Of a stretch of 61,699 nt of DNA, positions 34,259 to 43,692 are shown piece by piece. A program made the translations under genes and the position numbers. This DNA comes from Chloroflexota bacterium (GTDB lineage: Bacteria; Chloroflexota; Anaerolineae; Aggregatilineales; Phototrophicaceae). How positions within the stretch are numbered: the stretch's first letter is position 1; each line of letters opens with the position of its first letter. The stretch is taken from contig WTGF01000116.1 in the NCBI GenBank assembly GCA_011525385.1, forward strand, positions 1-61,699, given 5' to 3'. The notes under the pieces were generated by a model. It worked only from the letters and a program-made list of their open reading frames with translations. It was not told the DNA's origin and searched no databases.

Positions 34259-35416
34259 GTGCGATTCATTGTCATTCTTCTGTTGGGTCTGTCACTGCTG
34301 ACAGGTTGCGCTTCGCAGGCGACCTTCGGCGATGCCATCACCCAAGGCGAACCCACACCTATTCCAACACCCGTAGTGCCTAGCAAACCTGTGTATCAGG
34401 TGGAGCGCGGTAAAATCGTTTATGAGCGCCGTTTCTTTGGCCGCATCGCGCCGGTTATCACCGCAGAATTCGCCTTCGAGATTGACGGTCGCGTTCTGGA
34501 GGTGCTGGTGGAGCGCGGCGCGACTGTGAACGAAGGCGATGTCTTGGCGCGCCTGGATACAAGAGCGCTGGAAGGCCAACTGCTCAACGCCGAAGAAGAA
34601 CTCGCCATCGCCCAATCCATCTTCGAAAGCGCCGATAGCCAGGTTCGCTACGACAGCCAACGCGCTCGGCTCAACCTGGAAATGGCGCAACTGCGCCTGG
34701 ATTATGCTGTAGAGCAGGCGGCCGATCCGCCGAGCGCGGACGACACGCTCAATATCAGCCTGCGTACCATTGAGCGCGATCTGGCGCAGGTCTCCCTCGA
34801 CGAATTCACATCGGGCGTCGATCCACAGTTGCGTTTTGACGTCACACGCGCGCAGAAGCGCGTCGACGAGATCAAGGCGACAATCGCCAAAGCCGAGCTT
34901 GTCGCGCCCATGTCGGGTCGACTGGTCTATTTCTCGCCCGACCCCGGCGAGCCGATGATCGCTTACGAGCCGATCGCGGTGGTGGCGGATCTCTCGGTAC
35001 TGGAAGTCACGGACGAGATGGACGCCGATGACCTGAGCGAACTTGCCGAAGGCATGCCGCTGAGCATCAAGCGCGCCAGCTTGCCCGGCAATGTCTATAC
35101 CGGCGCCATCGCCAGCTTGCCCTCGCCCTATGGTCTTTCAACCGATGAATATGTTCATGTCGCCTTTGACGAGCAGCCGCCCCTGGATGAATACAAAGTG
35201 GGCGATCGTATGGAATTCACCGTCAAAATCGAAGAGCGCGATGACGTGCTCTGGCTGCCCGTCTCGGCGATCCGCCAATTCAGCGGTCGTAATTTCATCG
35301 TCGTCCAAAACGAAGGCGTGCAGCGCCGGGTCGATGTGCGGCTCGGGCTGGAGGGCGACGGCCGAGTCGAGATCCTTGAAGGCGCGGAAGAGAACCAGAC
35401 GGTCATCGGCCCATGA
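34259..35416 (+). CDS. MacA/HlyD-type periplasmic adaptor lipoprotein
   Basis: Membrane-fusion-type protein of 385 residues. The GTG start has AAAGGA upstream. A lipoprotein signal ends with lipobox LLTGC (Cys17). A Pro/Thr linker (about 28-40) is followed by lipoyl-like half motifs (FEIDGRVLEVLVERGATVNE; AELVAPMSGRLVYFSPDPGE) flanking a coiled coil at about 105-205, then a beta-barrel domain near 240-370. First gene of an operon with an FtsX-type permease (ATGA overlap) and two ATPases, as in MacAB-like tripartite exporters. In a monoderm organism it would act on the outer face of the membrane. Confidence 0.88.
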   Translation: MRFIVILLLGLSLLTGCASQATFGDAITQGEPTPIPTPVVPSKPVYQVERGKIVYERRFFGRIAPVITAEFAFEIDGRVLEVLVERGATVNEGDVLARLDTRALEGQLLNAEEELAIAQSIFESADSQVRYDSQRARLNLEMAQLRLDYAVEQAADPPSADDTLNISLRTIERDLAQVSLDEFTSGVDPQLRFDVTRAQKRVDEIKATIAKAELVAPMSGRLVYFSPDPGEPMIAYEPIAVVADLSVLEVTDEMDADDLSELAEGMPLSIKRASLPGNVYTGAIASLPSPYGLSTDEYVHVAFDEQPPLDEYKVGDRMEFTVKIEERDDVLWLPVSAIRQFSGRNFIVVQNEGVQRRVDVRLGLEGDGRVEILEGAEENQTVIGP

Positions 35417-38268
35417 TGCGTAGCAGCTTGCGAATCCGCGCCATCTTCATAGTCGCCCTCAAACGTCTGCTGGCGCAGCCCTTGCTGTCGCTGGCGACAA
35501 TCATCGGTCTTACGGTCGCCGTCGCCCTCGTTTTGACCATCCCGATCTATTCCGAATCGGTCGCCTTCCGCATCTTGACCGAACGCCTCACCGAAGGGCC
35601 GGATCGCATCAACCGGCCGCCCTTCTCTTTCATGTTTAGCTATATCGGCTCCTGGAATCAGCCGGTCAATTGGGAGGACATCGCTGGCCTGGACCGCTAC
35701 CTGCGCGAAAAAGGCGGGGACGAACTGGGACTGCGCGCGACCAGAATCGTCCGCCACCTGGAAACGCAAAACTTCCGCCTCTATCCCGCTGACGAAACCA
35801 ACTACCGCGACGAGAATCGTTCGCTGGATTATGTCAGCTTCGGCACGACGGAAAACATCGAAGCGCAAGTGGAATTGGTGGAGGGCGTTTTCCCGCCGCC
35901 GGCCGATCCCGACCCCAATAGCGTTATCGATGTCATGATCCACCAGGAATTCGCCTCCGAATTTGGCATGCAGGTCGGCGAGACCTACTCCGGATACAAC
36001 TGGCGGCTGGAAAACGACGATCCCATGCAAATCATTACAATCCGCGTCGCCGGCATCTGGCGTCCTAGCGACGATGAATCAGAATACTGGTTTTACCGTC
36101 CCAACGTCTTTCAAGATATTCTGCTCATAAACGAAGCGACCTATGTCAATCGCCTGGCGCCCCATACCGACTCGGAGATCAATCTGGCGGTTTGGTATCT
36201 CGTCACCGATGGCAGCAGCGTCAATACCAGCCGCGTCGATGAGTTGCTCCAACGACACAACGACACCGAAAAGATAGCCGATCAATACTTGCCCGGCACC
36301 TATATTCAAGCATCGCCGGAAGAAGAGTTGCGGCCATATCAGCGTATCGTCACTGTTCTGACCCTGACCCTGACAGTCTTCAGCATCCCCATTGTGGCCC
36401 TGCTGATCGCATTCCTGGTCATGCTGGTTGGTTTGGTTGTGGACGGCCAGCGCAACGAGACGGCGGTCATGCGCAGCCGCGGTACTTCGCCCTTCCAGGT
36501 GGTGGGCTTGACCACTGTCGAGGGCATCATTATGGGACTCATCGCCCTGGTGATCGGCATGATCATGGCAACCGCTTTCACGCAACTGATCGGCACCACG
36601 CGCAGCTTCATGGACTTCCGCTGGGGACATCATTTCATCGTGTCGATCCCGCCGACTATCGGCTCAACCATCGCGCTGGCGCTGGCCTTTACGATTCTGA
36701 TCCGTGTTGTGCCGACCATCGGCGCCGCTCGCCATACCATTGTCAGCTACAAGATGGACAAGTCGCGCTTGTTGCGGCGGCCCTGGTGGCAGCGCCTGGG
36801 GGTCGATATTCTGCTGCTGGCGCTTATCGGCTACTTCTATTATCAGGTCGTGCAGCAAGGCGGCCTGATCGACGTGGAAGGCGGGACGCGCAATATCGAC
36901 CAGGCCTACAATCAGCCCTTTGTATTCTTGTTGCCGCCGCTGACGATTTTCGCTTTGACGCTTTTTATCCTGCGACTTTTGCCGCCGATCCTGCGCTTAA
37001 TGGCCTGGCTGATCCAATGGAGCAACAGCGTCGGCTTGCTGATCGTGACACGACAATTGGAGCGCTCGCCCGGCGCCTATTATTTGCCCTTGATCCTGCT
37101 GGTAACGACCATCAGCCTGGGCATCTATACCGCGTCTTTCGCCCGCACGATTGATCGCTATCTCTACGAGCAGCAGTATTACAAGGTCTCCGCCGACATG
37201 TCCGTGCGCGTTTTCAGCCAGACCGGGGGCGGCATTCCCGGCGCCAGCAGTGACGAGCCTCCCGCTTATATGCACATTTCCGAGTTCACCTCGATGCCGC
37301 ATGTCAGTGGCGCCACCCGCATCGGCGAATACACCGCCAAGGCGCGCCTGACTATGACCAGCGTCGAAGGCAGATTCGTGGGCGTTGACCGCGCCGACCT
37401 GGGTCCGGTCATCTTTTGGCGCCCCGACTTCGCCTCCTATCGCCTGGGTTACTTGACCAACGCCCTGGCGCTGCAGCAGGACAACGTTTTGGTCTCGCGC
37501 GAATTCCTCGAACAGCGTGGTCTGGATATCGGCGATCTGCTGGAACTGGACATACGCAGCGGGGGCGACGTATTCAAGATCAATTTGCAGATTGTCGGCA
37601 GCCTCGAGTACTTCCCGCGCTGGTATCCCGAAGAAGACGGCCCCCTCTTCGTCGGCAACCTGGACTTTCTCTTTGAACAAGCGCAGCAAGAACTGGCGCA
37701 TCGCGTGATCGCGCGCACCGAACCGGAATTCAACCCGCGCGTCTTTACCCGCGCCCTGTTCGACCGCGGCGCCGCCGGCGTCCTCATCGAAGAACCCACT
37801 ACGCGCATAGAGCGCGAACAATCGCGACCGGAACGGCAAGGTCTCTTTGGCTTGTTGTCCATCGGCTTCATCACGTCTTCGCTGGCGACGATGATCGGCT
37901 TCTTGCTTTACACGGTCTTTTCCTATCGCCGTCGCTACGTTGAATTGGGCATCTTGCGCGCCATTGGCTTGTCCCAGGCGTCGATGATGCTTTCTGTCGC
38001 CTGGGAATTGGGTCTCTTGATCGTGATGGGCTTGGCCCTTGGCGTCGGCATCGGACTGGCGGTCAGCATACTCTATATCCCCTACATGCAATTTGTCAGC
38101 AGCCTGGAAGGGGTCGTGCCGCCCTATGTGATCACGATGGCCTGGACCGAGATCGCCCAGATCGTCGCCCTGTTCCTGGGCACCTTCTTGCTGATTATGA
38201 TCATCCTGCTGGTGATCCTGCGGCGCATGCGGATTTTCCAAGCGGTCAAGTTAGGAGAGTCGCTCTGA
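35413..38268 (+). CDS. Double FtsX-domain ABC transporter permease
   Basis: Integral membrane protein of 951 residues, much larger than MacB-type permeases. TM1 at about 21-45 is followed by a large extracytoplasmic domain (about 46-305); helices at about 308-342, 363-393, 407-440, 460-480, 502-535 and 556-580; a second extracytoplasmic domain (about 580-805); and three terminal helices (about 810-840, 858-890, 906-936). The FtsX-type signatures VDGQRNETAVMRSRGTSPFQ and YRRRYVELGILRAIGLSQAS occur once in each half. The start overlaps the adaptor stop, and the stop overlaps the first ATPase (TGATG). Such mechanotransmission permeases usually extract lipoproteins, lipids or peptides from the membrane; the substrate is unknown. 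Confidence 0.88.
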   Translation: MMRSSLRIRAIFIVALKRLLAQPLLSLATIIGLTVAVALVLTIPIYSESVAFRILTERLTEGPDRINRPPFSFMFSYIGSWNQPVNWEDIAGLDRYLREKGGDELGLRATRIVRHLETQNFRLYPADETNYRDENRSLDYVSFGTTENIEAQVELVEGVFPPPADPDPNSVIDVMIHQEFASEFGMQVGETYSGYNWRLENDDPMQIITIRVAGIWRPSDDESEYWFYRPNVFQDILLINEATYVNRLAPHTDSEINLAVWYLVTDGSSVNTSRVDELLQRHNDTEKIADQYLPGTYIQASPEEELRPYQRIVTVLTLTLTVFSIPIVALLIAFLVMLVGLVVDGQRNETAVMRSRGTSPFQVVGLTTVEGIIMGLIALVIGMIMATAFTQLIGTTRSFMDFRWGHHFIVSIPPTIGSTIALALAFTILIRVVPTIGAARHTIVSYKMDKSRLLRRPWWQRLGVDILLLALIGYFYYQVVQQGGLIDVEGGTRNIDQAYNQPFVFLLPPLTIFALTLFILRLLPPILRLMAWLIQWSNSVGLLIVTRQLERSPGAYYLPLILLVTTISLGIYTASFARTIDRYLYEQQYYKVSADMSVRVFSQTGGGIPGASSDEPPAYMHISEFTSMPHVSGATRIGEYTAKARLTMTSVEGRFVGVDRADLGPVIFWRPDFASYRLGYLTNALALQQDNVLVSREFLEQRGLDIGDLLELDIRSGGDVFKINLQIVGSLEYFPRWYPEEDGPLFVGNLDFLFEQAQQELAHRVIARTEPEFNPRVFTRALFDRGAAGVLIEEPTTRIEREQSRPERQGLFGLLSIGFITSSLATMIGFLLYTVFSYRRRYVELGILRAIGLSQASMMLSVAWELGLLIVMGLALGVGIGLAVSILYIPYMQFVSSLEGVVPPYVITMAWTEIAQIVALFLGTFLLIMIILLVILRRMRIFQAVKLGESL

Positions 38269-39323
38269 TGGCTAGCGAAGATCCATTTGTCATTTGCAAC
38301 GAACTATACAAGATATTCAAAGTCGCTGACATCGAAGTCATGGCCCTGCAAGGCCTGGATCTCTCCGTCCGCGAAGGGGAAATGGTCGGCGTCGTCGGGG
38401 CGAGCGGCAGTGGCAAAACCACCTTGATGAATGTTTTGGGCGGTTTGACGCGGCCCTCCGCCGGCCAGGTGATCATCGACGGACAGAACTTGCTCAAGCT
38501 GAGCAATCGCGAACTGACGACTTATCGACAGGTGGACGTCGGTTTCGTCTGGCAGCAAGGCAGTCGCAATCTCATTCCCTACCTGTCCGCGCTTGATAAC
38601 ATCAAATTGCCGATGACGCTGGCCGGCCAGACCGGCACGCAGGTGGACAAGCGCGCGCGCGAACTGATGGACCTGGTCGATCTCGCCGATCGTTACAACC
38701 ATAAGCCCATCGCCCTTTCCGGCGGCGAACAGCAGCGCGTAGCGATCGCGGTGGCGCTGGCCAACGAGCCGAAACTGCTGCTGGCGGACGAGCCCACCGG
38801 CGAGCTTGACTCCGTGACCTCCGACCAGGTCTACAACCTGTTCCGACGCTTGAATCGCGATCTTGGCTTGACGATTTGCATCGTCAGTCACGATCCGCTG
38901 GTCGCGCAGCATGTCGGCCGTGTTGTAGCGATACGAGATGGCAAGCTGGCCAGCGAAACGGTGCTGCGCCGGCGCAAACGGAAACCCCGGCCCCAAGACG
39001 GCTCCTTCGCCTCAGGCGGGGGGCAAGAGGGATGGGAAGAACACTTCGAGGAGTTGATCGTGCTGGATTCCGCCGGACGCTTGCAAATCCCCAAGGCTTA
39101 TCGAGAACAGTTGGCAATCGAAAACCGCGTCGAAATGGAAGTGACGGATCGGGGATTGTTGATCCGCCCGGCACAGAACCTGGAAGAGACCTCGTCACAG
39201 AGCGAGATTCAAATCGAACAGGAAATCCGCGCCGGTGATAATGGCGCGGGGGACGGCCTGCTTTCCAGGCTGGGACTGCGCAAATCCGGGGCGGAGGATG
39301 GGCGCGGAAGGAGGCGGAAATGA
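38268..39323 (+). CDS. MacB/LolD-type ABC ATPase with C-terminal AbrB-like domain
   Basis: ATPase of 351 residues. The nucleotide-binding domain (about 1-230) has Walker [10 protein letters not shown] near 43-51, signature [12 protein letters not shown] near 151, Walker [13 protein letters not shown] near 168 and H-loop CIVSHD. After a basic linker there is a segment at about 263-302 ([19 protein letters not shown], then [15 protein letters not shown]) with the pattern of SpoVT/AbrB/MazE swapped-hairpin domains. The last 50 residues are charged and low-complexity. It is flanked by the permease and a second ATPase with overlapping starts and stops. The AbrB-like tail may aid dimerisation or act as a DNA-binding sensor; this reading is by eye. 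Confidence 0.88.
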   Translation: MASEDPFVICNELYKIFKVADIEVMALQGLDLSVREGEMVGVVGASGSGKTTLMNVLGGLTRPSAGQVIIDGQNLLKLSNRELTTYRQVDVGFVWQQGSRNLIPYLSALDNIKLPMTLAGQTGTQVDKRARELMDLVDLADRYNHKPIALSGGEQQRVAIAVALANEPKLLLADEPTGELDSVTSDQVYNLFRRLNRDLGLTICIVSHDPLVAQHVGRVVAIRDGKLASETVLRRRKRKPRPQDGSFASGGGQEGWEEHFEELIVLDSAGRLQIPKAYREQLAIENRVEMEVTDRGLLIRPAQNLEETSSQSEIQIEQEIRAGDNGAGDGLLSRLGLRKSGAEDGRGRRRK

Positions 39324-40042
39324 CTGCGCTTGCCATTGTCGCGCAAGACGTCAGCCGCGTATACGCATCCGATTCGGGCGAGGTAGCGGCAATACAAGAT
39401 GTAACCTTCGAAATCGAAAGCGGGCAGTTCGTCGCTTTGCGCGGGCGCTCGGGCAGCGGCAAAACCACCTTGCTCAATTGTCTCGGCGGATTGGACAACC
39501 CGACCCGTGGCAAAATCTGGATCTATGGCGACGACATATCCGGGCTGGACGAAAGGGAACGCACCCACTGGCGCCGCGAGAGTATTGGCTTCGTCTTCCA
39601 GCAGATGGGTTTGATGCCCAGCTTTTCCGCCTACGAGAACCTTGAATTGATGGCTCGCCTGGGTGGCGTGCCGCGCCGCGAGCGCAAGGAACGCATTCTC
39701 AAGAATCTGGAACAGGTAGACCTCAAGGATTATTACGCGCATCGACCCTACGAGATGTCCGGCGGGCAGCAGCAGCGCATCGCCATCGCCCGCGCCTTGG
39801 TCACGTCGCCGCGCTTAATCCTGGCTGACGAACCGACCAGCGAACTGGACAGCGAGACGACGCACATGATATTGGCTGTTTTGCAAAGTATCGTGCGCCA
39901 GGAAGGCGTCACAATCCTGTTGTCAAGTCACGATCCAATCGTCGACGAATACGCGGACCGCATCATCCACCTGCGGGACGGACAGATCGCCGAATCCCCC
40001 GAAGAATCCAGGCCGGCGCTTCAGTTGGCCGGGATGATCTAA
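39320..40042 (+). CDS. LolD/MacB-type ABC transporter ATP-binding protein
   Basis: Second ATPase of the exporter operon, 240 residues without extra domains. It has Walker A GRSGSGKTT near 42-50, signature MSGGQQQRIAIARAL, Walker B LILADEPTSELD and H-loop LLSSHD. The ATG overlaps the previous stop (ATGA). Two different ATPases beside one double-domain permease suggest a heterodimeric motor, one ATPase for each FtsX half. Confidence 0.9.
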   Translation: MTALAIVAQDVSRVYASDSGEVAAIQDVTFEIESGQFVALRGRSGSGKTTLLNCLGGLDNPTRGKIWIYGDDISGLDERERTHWRRESIGFVFQQMGLMPSFSAYENLELMARLGGVPRRERKERILKNLEQVDLKDYYAHRPYEMSGGQQQRIAIARALVTSPRLILADEPTSELDSETTHMILAVLQSIVRQEGVTILLSSHDPIVDEYADRIIHLRDGQIAESPEESRPALQLAGMI

Positions 40043-40057
40043 GGAAGGCCCGAGGCT

Positions 40058-41713
40058 ATGGGTTTGCCGCTGCTATTCTTCTTCTTCTACTTTATGAGCG
40101 ACACCATTCATTTTCACGATGTCAGCCTGGAGGCCGGCATAACCGCTTCTCACCGCGCCATCTGGCAGGAGGAAGCGCCCCGACGATTTGGCGAGCAGTA
40201 TCTGGCCGCCGGGACAGCCTGGGCCGATTATGACAACGACGGCTGGGTCGATCTCTTCGTCACAGGCAACCTCGATCCCAACGTCTTGTATCGCAACAAT
40301 GGCGACGGCAGCTTCGCGGTATCCGAGTTCTCGGCTGCGCTGAGTTTGACCGATGTCCCGAGCGGCGGCGCTGTCTGGGCCGATTATGACAATGACGGCT
40401 GGCGCGATCTTTATGTGCTGAACATGGGACCGAATCGCCTCTTCCGAAACCTCAAGGGCCAGGGCTTTGCCGATGTGACTCTCGAGGCCGGCGTCGGCGA
40501 TATCGGCAAGGGCAGCACAGCCGCCTGGGGCGATTATGACGCGGACGGACATTTGGATCTCTACGTCGTTAATTGGTCCTGCGTTCCCGAATGCGACCTT
40601 CAGGACTTTTCCCGCAGCCGCGATGCGCTCTACCACAACGACGGCGATGGCAGTTTCACCGATGTCTCGGGCTTGTTGGGCTTCGAGCAATTGTTGGGCG
40701 CCGGCTTCTCGGCCAGCTGGGTTGACTATGACAACGACCGCGATCTCGACCTGTACGTCGTCAATGACAAAGTGGTGAACGCCCTGGGCAATGTGCTCAT
40801 GCGCAACGACGGCCCCGGCTGCGATGGTTGGTGCTTCACCGACGTTTCGGCGGCCTCGGGAGCGGATTCGGTCGTGCACGGCATGGGCTTGGCCACCGGC
40901 GACTACGACAACGATGGCGACCTGGACTTTTATTTTTCCAATATGGTGAATGCCATGGTCCTGCTGGAGAACCGGGGCGACGGCAGCTTCGTCAACAGCA
41001 CCGACTTCGCCAAAGTAGGCTATGACACCGGGCAGTCCGTCGGCTGGGGCACGGCCTTTCTCGATTTTGACAACGACGGCTGGCTGGATTTGTTCCTGGC
41101 ATCGACCGGTCTGGTGCCGGACTCCGGTTCCCGCGGCGGGCAACTTGATGATCCGGATCAGCTTCTCCATGGCTTGGCCCCGGAATACGGTCCCGTGGGC
41201 ATGCACTTCCAGTATCCCGACATGCTCTATCATAATCAGCGCGATGGCAGTTTCGCCGCGGTCAACCAGGACTTGTTCACCCAAGGCGCGCACCCGACGA
41301 TGGGCTTCAGCACGGCCGATTACGACCGCGACGGCCGCATCGATTTTGCCCTGACCTATTGGGACGTCGGTCACCGATTGTTCCAGAATGACAATCTCGC
41401 CGCGCGGCTGAACAACTGGATCGCCTTTGACCTGCAGGGCGGTGCTGGTATTGATCGTGACGCCATTGGCACACGGGTGCGCGTCGACACCGTCGCCGGC
41501 TTGTCACAGATCCGCGAAGTGAAATCCGGCTCCAGCCTGGGCGCGGGAAACGAGCTGGCGCTGCACTTCGGCTTGGGCGAGTCCCAGATCACCCGCGTGC
41601 TCGTCAGTTGGCTCAATGGCGATTACCATGAATACACCGGGGTCGCGGTCAACCAGCGCTGTTTGATCACGCCGGAAAAGATGGAATGCGAGAATCAACC
41701 CCCTTCACAGTAG
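40058..41713 (+). CDS. CRTAC1-like protein with FG-GAP/VCBS repeats and an ASPIC/UnbV domain
   Basis: 551-residue protein built of about seven beta-propeller repeats with calcium-loop motifs (WADYDNDGWVDLFVTG, WADYDNDGWRDLYVLN, WGDYDADGHLDLYVVN, WVDYDNDRDLDLYVVN, TGDYDNDGDLDFYF, LDFDNDGWLDLF, TADYDRDGRID). An ASPIC/UnbV domain follows at about 450-545. The N-terminus GLPLLFFFFYF is hydrophobic but lacks a basic n-region, so secretion is uncertain; a start at the later Met (residue 13) is possible but has no ribosome binding site, whereas AAGGAAGG precedes 40058. It follows the exporter operon after 15 bp and may be its cargo or an extracellular partner (inference). Confidence 0.85.
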   Translation: MGLPLLFFFFYFMSDTIHFHDVSLEAGITASHRAIWQEEAPRRFGEQYLAAGTAWADYDNDGWVDLFVTGNLDPNVLYRNNGDGSFAVSEFSAALSLTDVPSGGAVWADYDNDGWRDLYVLNMGPNRLFRNLKGQGFADVTLEAGVGDIGKGSTAAWGDYDADGHLDLYVVNWSCVPECDLQDFSRSRDALYHNDGDGSFTDVSGLLGFEQLLGAGFSASWVDYDNDRDLDLYVVNDKVVNALGNVLMRNDGPGCDGWCFTDVSAASGADSVVHGMGLATGDYDNDGDLDFYFSNMVNAMVLLENRGDGSFVNSTDFAKVGYDTGQSVGWGTAFLDFDNDGWLDLFLASTGLVPDSGSRGGQLDDPDQLLHGLAPEYGPVGMHFQYPDMLYHNQRDGSFAAVNQDLFTQGAHPTMGFSTADYDRDGRIDFALTYWDVGHRLFQNDNLAARLNNWIAFDLQGGAGIDRDAIGTRVRVDTVAGLSQIREVKSGSSLGAGNELALHFGLGESQITRVLVSWLNGDYHEYTGVAVNQRCLITPEKMECENQPPSQ

Positions 41714-41774
41714 ATGGCCTTCCCGTCTCCGATTCGCCCCTGCTGGTTGACCTCATGGGTGGGGACGCCTAACC

Positions 41775-42269
41775 GTGATCGAAGATTTGCATGCGGCGGT
41801 CGGGCGCATCAAGGCGCTGCTCGACGCTGAAGCGTGCTGGTACGAAACCTTTGAGCATGAGCCGGTGCGCACCAGCGAAGAAGCGGCGGCGGCGCGCCCG
41901 GGCTACGCTTTGCGTCACGGCGCCAAAGCCATCATCCTGCGCGTGAAGCGATCAAAGCGGGACAAGTTTTTTGTGATGCTCGTCTTCCCGGCCGATCGCA
42001 AGTTCGACGCCAAAGCGGTCAAGAACTATTTCGCGGCCCGCGACATCCGCTTCGCCAGCGAAGACGAAGTTGCGAAGCTGACCGGCGGGGTGCAACCCGG
42101 TGGGGTGCCTCCCTTCGGCGACTTGTTCGACTTGCCCGTATTCGCGGCGCCCCAACTTTTTGAAGTGGAGCGAATTGTCTTCAATGCCGGCGATCGGCGT
42201 TATTCTCTGGCCATGCGCAGCGCCGATTATCGCCGCCTGGCCCTGCCCGAAGTATTCTCATTTTTATGA
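41775..42269 (+). CDS. YbaK/EbsC-type aminoacyl-tRNA deacylase
   Basis: Trans-editing protein of 164 residues that likely hydrolyses mischarged aminoacyl-tRNA (Cys-tRNA(Pro)- or ProX-like). Family features are the early HEPVRTSEEAA, the catalytic-type lysine in HGAKAIILR, and LTGGVQPGGVPPFG, the loop typical of YbaK/ProX proteins. The start is a GTG (41775). It is separated from the CRTAC1-like gene by 61 bp and reads in the same direction. Whether it acts on Cys- or Ala-tRNA(Pro) cannot be told. Confidence 0.85.
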   Translation: MIEDLHAAVGRIKALLDAEACWYETFEHEPVRTSEEAAAARPGYALRHGAKAIILRVKRSKRDKFFVMLVFPADRKFDAKAVKNYFAARDIRFASEDEVAKLTGGVQPGGVPPFGDLFDLPVFAAPQLFEVERIVFNAGDRRYSLAMRSADYRRLALPEVFSFL

Positions 42270-42315
42270 ACCCGTAGATACTGACCCCTACAGGTATCTT
42301 CTATGTTTGAAAACT

Positions 42316-42340
42316 GTAGGGGCGACTCTGTGAGTCGCCC
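42316..42340. repeat. GTAGGGGCGA hairpin repeat
   Basis: GTAGGGGCGACT, loop, then AGTCGCCC: a 25-nt hairpin between the YbaK-like and PfkB genes, same family as 28089-28247. Confidence 0.6.
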
Positions 42341-42428
42341 AAAATGGCTATAAAATGTATAGGATTTTTGGCGACGATTTCCTATGGCCAACTTGGATTT
42401 ACAATGGATTGGAAAGCGGAACGACTGA

Positions 42429-43529
42429 ATGCCCTCTGACGTAATGGTAGCGGGCCATATCGCCCTCGATATCTTGCCGGATATGTCCAGCCTCAAGCCC
42501 GAGGAAGTCATCGGCGCGGGCAAAGTCTTCGAGATCGGCCGCATTTCTTATTCGACCGGCGGCGCAGTTTCCAATACGGGCTTGGCGCTGCACTGCTTGG
42601 GCATCAATGTTGATCTGCTTGCGATCGTCGGCGCGGACTGGGTGGGCCGGGCGATCATTGATTACGTGAGAGGGTACGACAGCGCTCTGGGCGATCACAT
42701 CCGCGTCCTGCCCGATGCCGCTAGCGCCTATACGATTGTCATCGAGCCAGGGAACCACGACCGCACCCTGTTGACGCATACCGGCGTCTATCACGGATTC
42801 AGCCTGGATAACATTAATCTCGACCTGGCAGCCGCTTGCAAACTGTTTCATCTGGGCTATCCGACACTGCTGCCGCGACTGTATCAGGATGACGGCGCCG
42901 GATTCCTCGAGCTGGTGGGAACTATCAAAGCTTTGGGACCCGTCACCAGCGTCGACATGAGCTTGCCCGCCCCCGACAGTCCCAGCGGAAAAGCGGATTG
43001 GCGCGCGATTCTGCGCCGATGTCTGCCCTACGTCGATATCTTTGTGCCCAGCATCGAAGAGATCATGTTCATGCTGCGGCGTACCGATCATGATCGTTGG
43101 GGGGGCGAAATCATCGCGCGCATGACAGCCGACTACCTGGCCGATCTGGCTGAGGAACTGCTGGAGATGGGCGTCGGCATTGCCGGATTCAAGCTCGGGG
43201 AGCGCGGACTCTACTTGGAGGCTTCGGCGGACGCGGGGCGCCTGGGATTCTTATCGCGAATCGGGCAAGCGCCTGCGGATTGGGTCGGCATTCGCACCTG
43301 GCATCCGCCCTTCCGGGTGCGCGTGGCCGGCACGACCGGCGCTGGCGACGCCGCCTACGCCGGTTTGATCGCCGCGCTCATCCGCGGGCTGGATTACCAA
43401 GATTGCGCGCGCTGGGCCTGCGCCGTGGCCGCATGCAATATCGAAGCGGCTGACGCCACCAGCGGCGTACGTAGCTGGGAAGAAACCGAAGCGCGTCTCG
43501 CTGGGGATTGGCCGACTCACGCGCTGTAG
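42429..43529 (+). CDS. PfkB family carbohydrate kinase
   Basis: Ribokinase-fold sugar kinase of 366 residues. N-terminal PDVMVAGHIALDIL and TGGAVSNTGLALHCLG correspond to PfkB motif 1; GTTGAGDAAYAGLIAALIRG near 300-319 is motif 2 with the catalytic Asp in GAGD. It phosphorylates a sugar, sugar acid or nucleoside; KDG or fructose kinases are close alternatives. It stands alone between a hairpin repeat and a repeat arm. An IlvD/Edd dehydratase 1.5 kb downstream would supply 2-keto-3-deoxy acids as possible substrates (inference). Confidence 0.88.
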   Translation: MPSDVMVAGHIALDILPDMSSLKPEEVIGAGKVFEIGRISYSTGGAVSNTGLALHCLGINVDLLAIVGADWVGRAIIDYVRGYDSALGDHIRVLPDAASAYTIVIEPGNHDRTLLTHTGVYHGFSLDNINLDLAAACKLFHLGYPTLLPRLYQDDGAGFLELVGTIKALGPVTSVDMSLPAPDSPSGKADWRAILRRCLPYVDIFVPSIEEIMFMLRRTDHDRWGGEIIARMTADYLADLAEELLEMGVGIAGFKLGERGLYLEASADAGRLGFLSRIGQAPADWVGIRTWHPPFRVRVAGTTGAGDAAYAGLIAALIRGLDYQDCARWACAVAACNIEAADATSGVRSWEETEARLAGDWPTHAL

Positions 43530-43627
43530 TCAAGCATTCCGGCGCTTTGCCCAGGGCAATCGCTGCATTGGCAAACTTGCCGTCTTCAGGTGACGGAATG
43601 CGAGGAAAAGTTGCCAAAAGACTTTTT

Positions 43628-43656
43628 ACTCGGTGCCCTCGGTGTCCTCGGTGGTA
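43628..43656. repeat. Single arm of the ACCGAGG repeat family
   Basis: CTCGGTGCCCTCGGTGTCCT followed by CGGTGGTAAG matches the right arm of the 24478-24664 element. No left arm was recognised. It lies in the 163-bp convergent gap between the PfkB and MFS genes. Confidence 0.45.
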
Positions 43657-43692
43657 AGAATTAATTTGATGCGACTACCCGGACGCGATGCG

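Noticed and set aside
36997..38241. 414-codon open frame on the minus strand
   Set aside because: Antisense to the FtsX-type permease; translated composition is rich in His, Gln and Asp with no recognisable motif, typical of GC-rich shadow frames.
40073..41374. 433-codon open frame on the minus strand
   Set aside because: It is the antisense of the CRTAC1-like gene, whose repeated Asp/Gly codons leave the opposite strand open. The plus-strand protein has clear domain repeats and a ribosome binding site.
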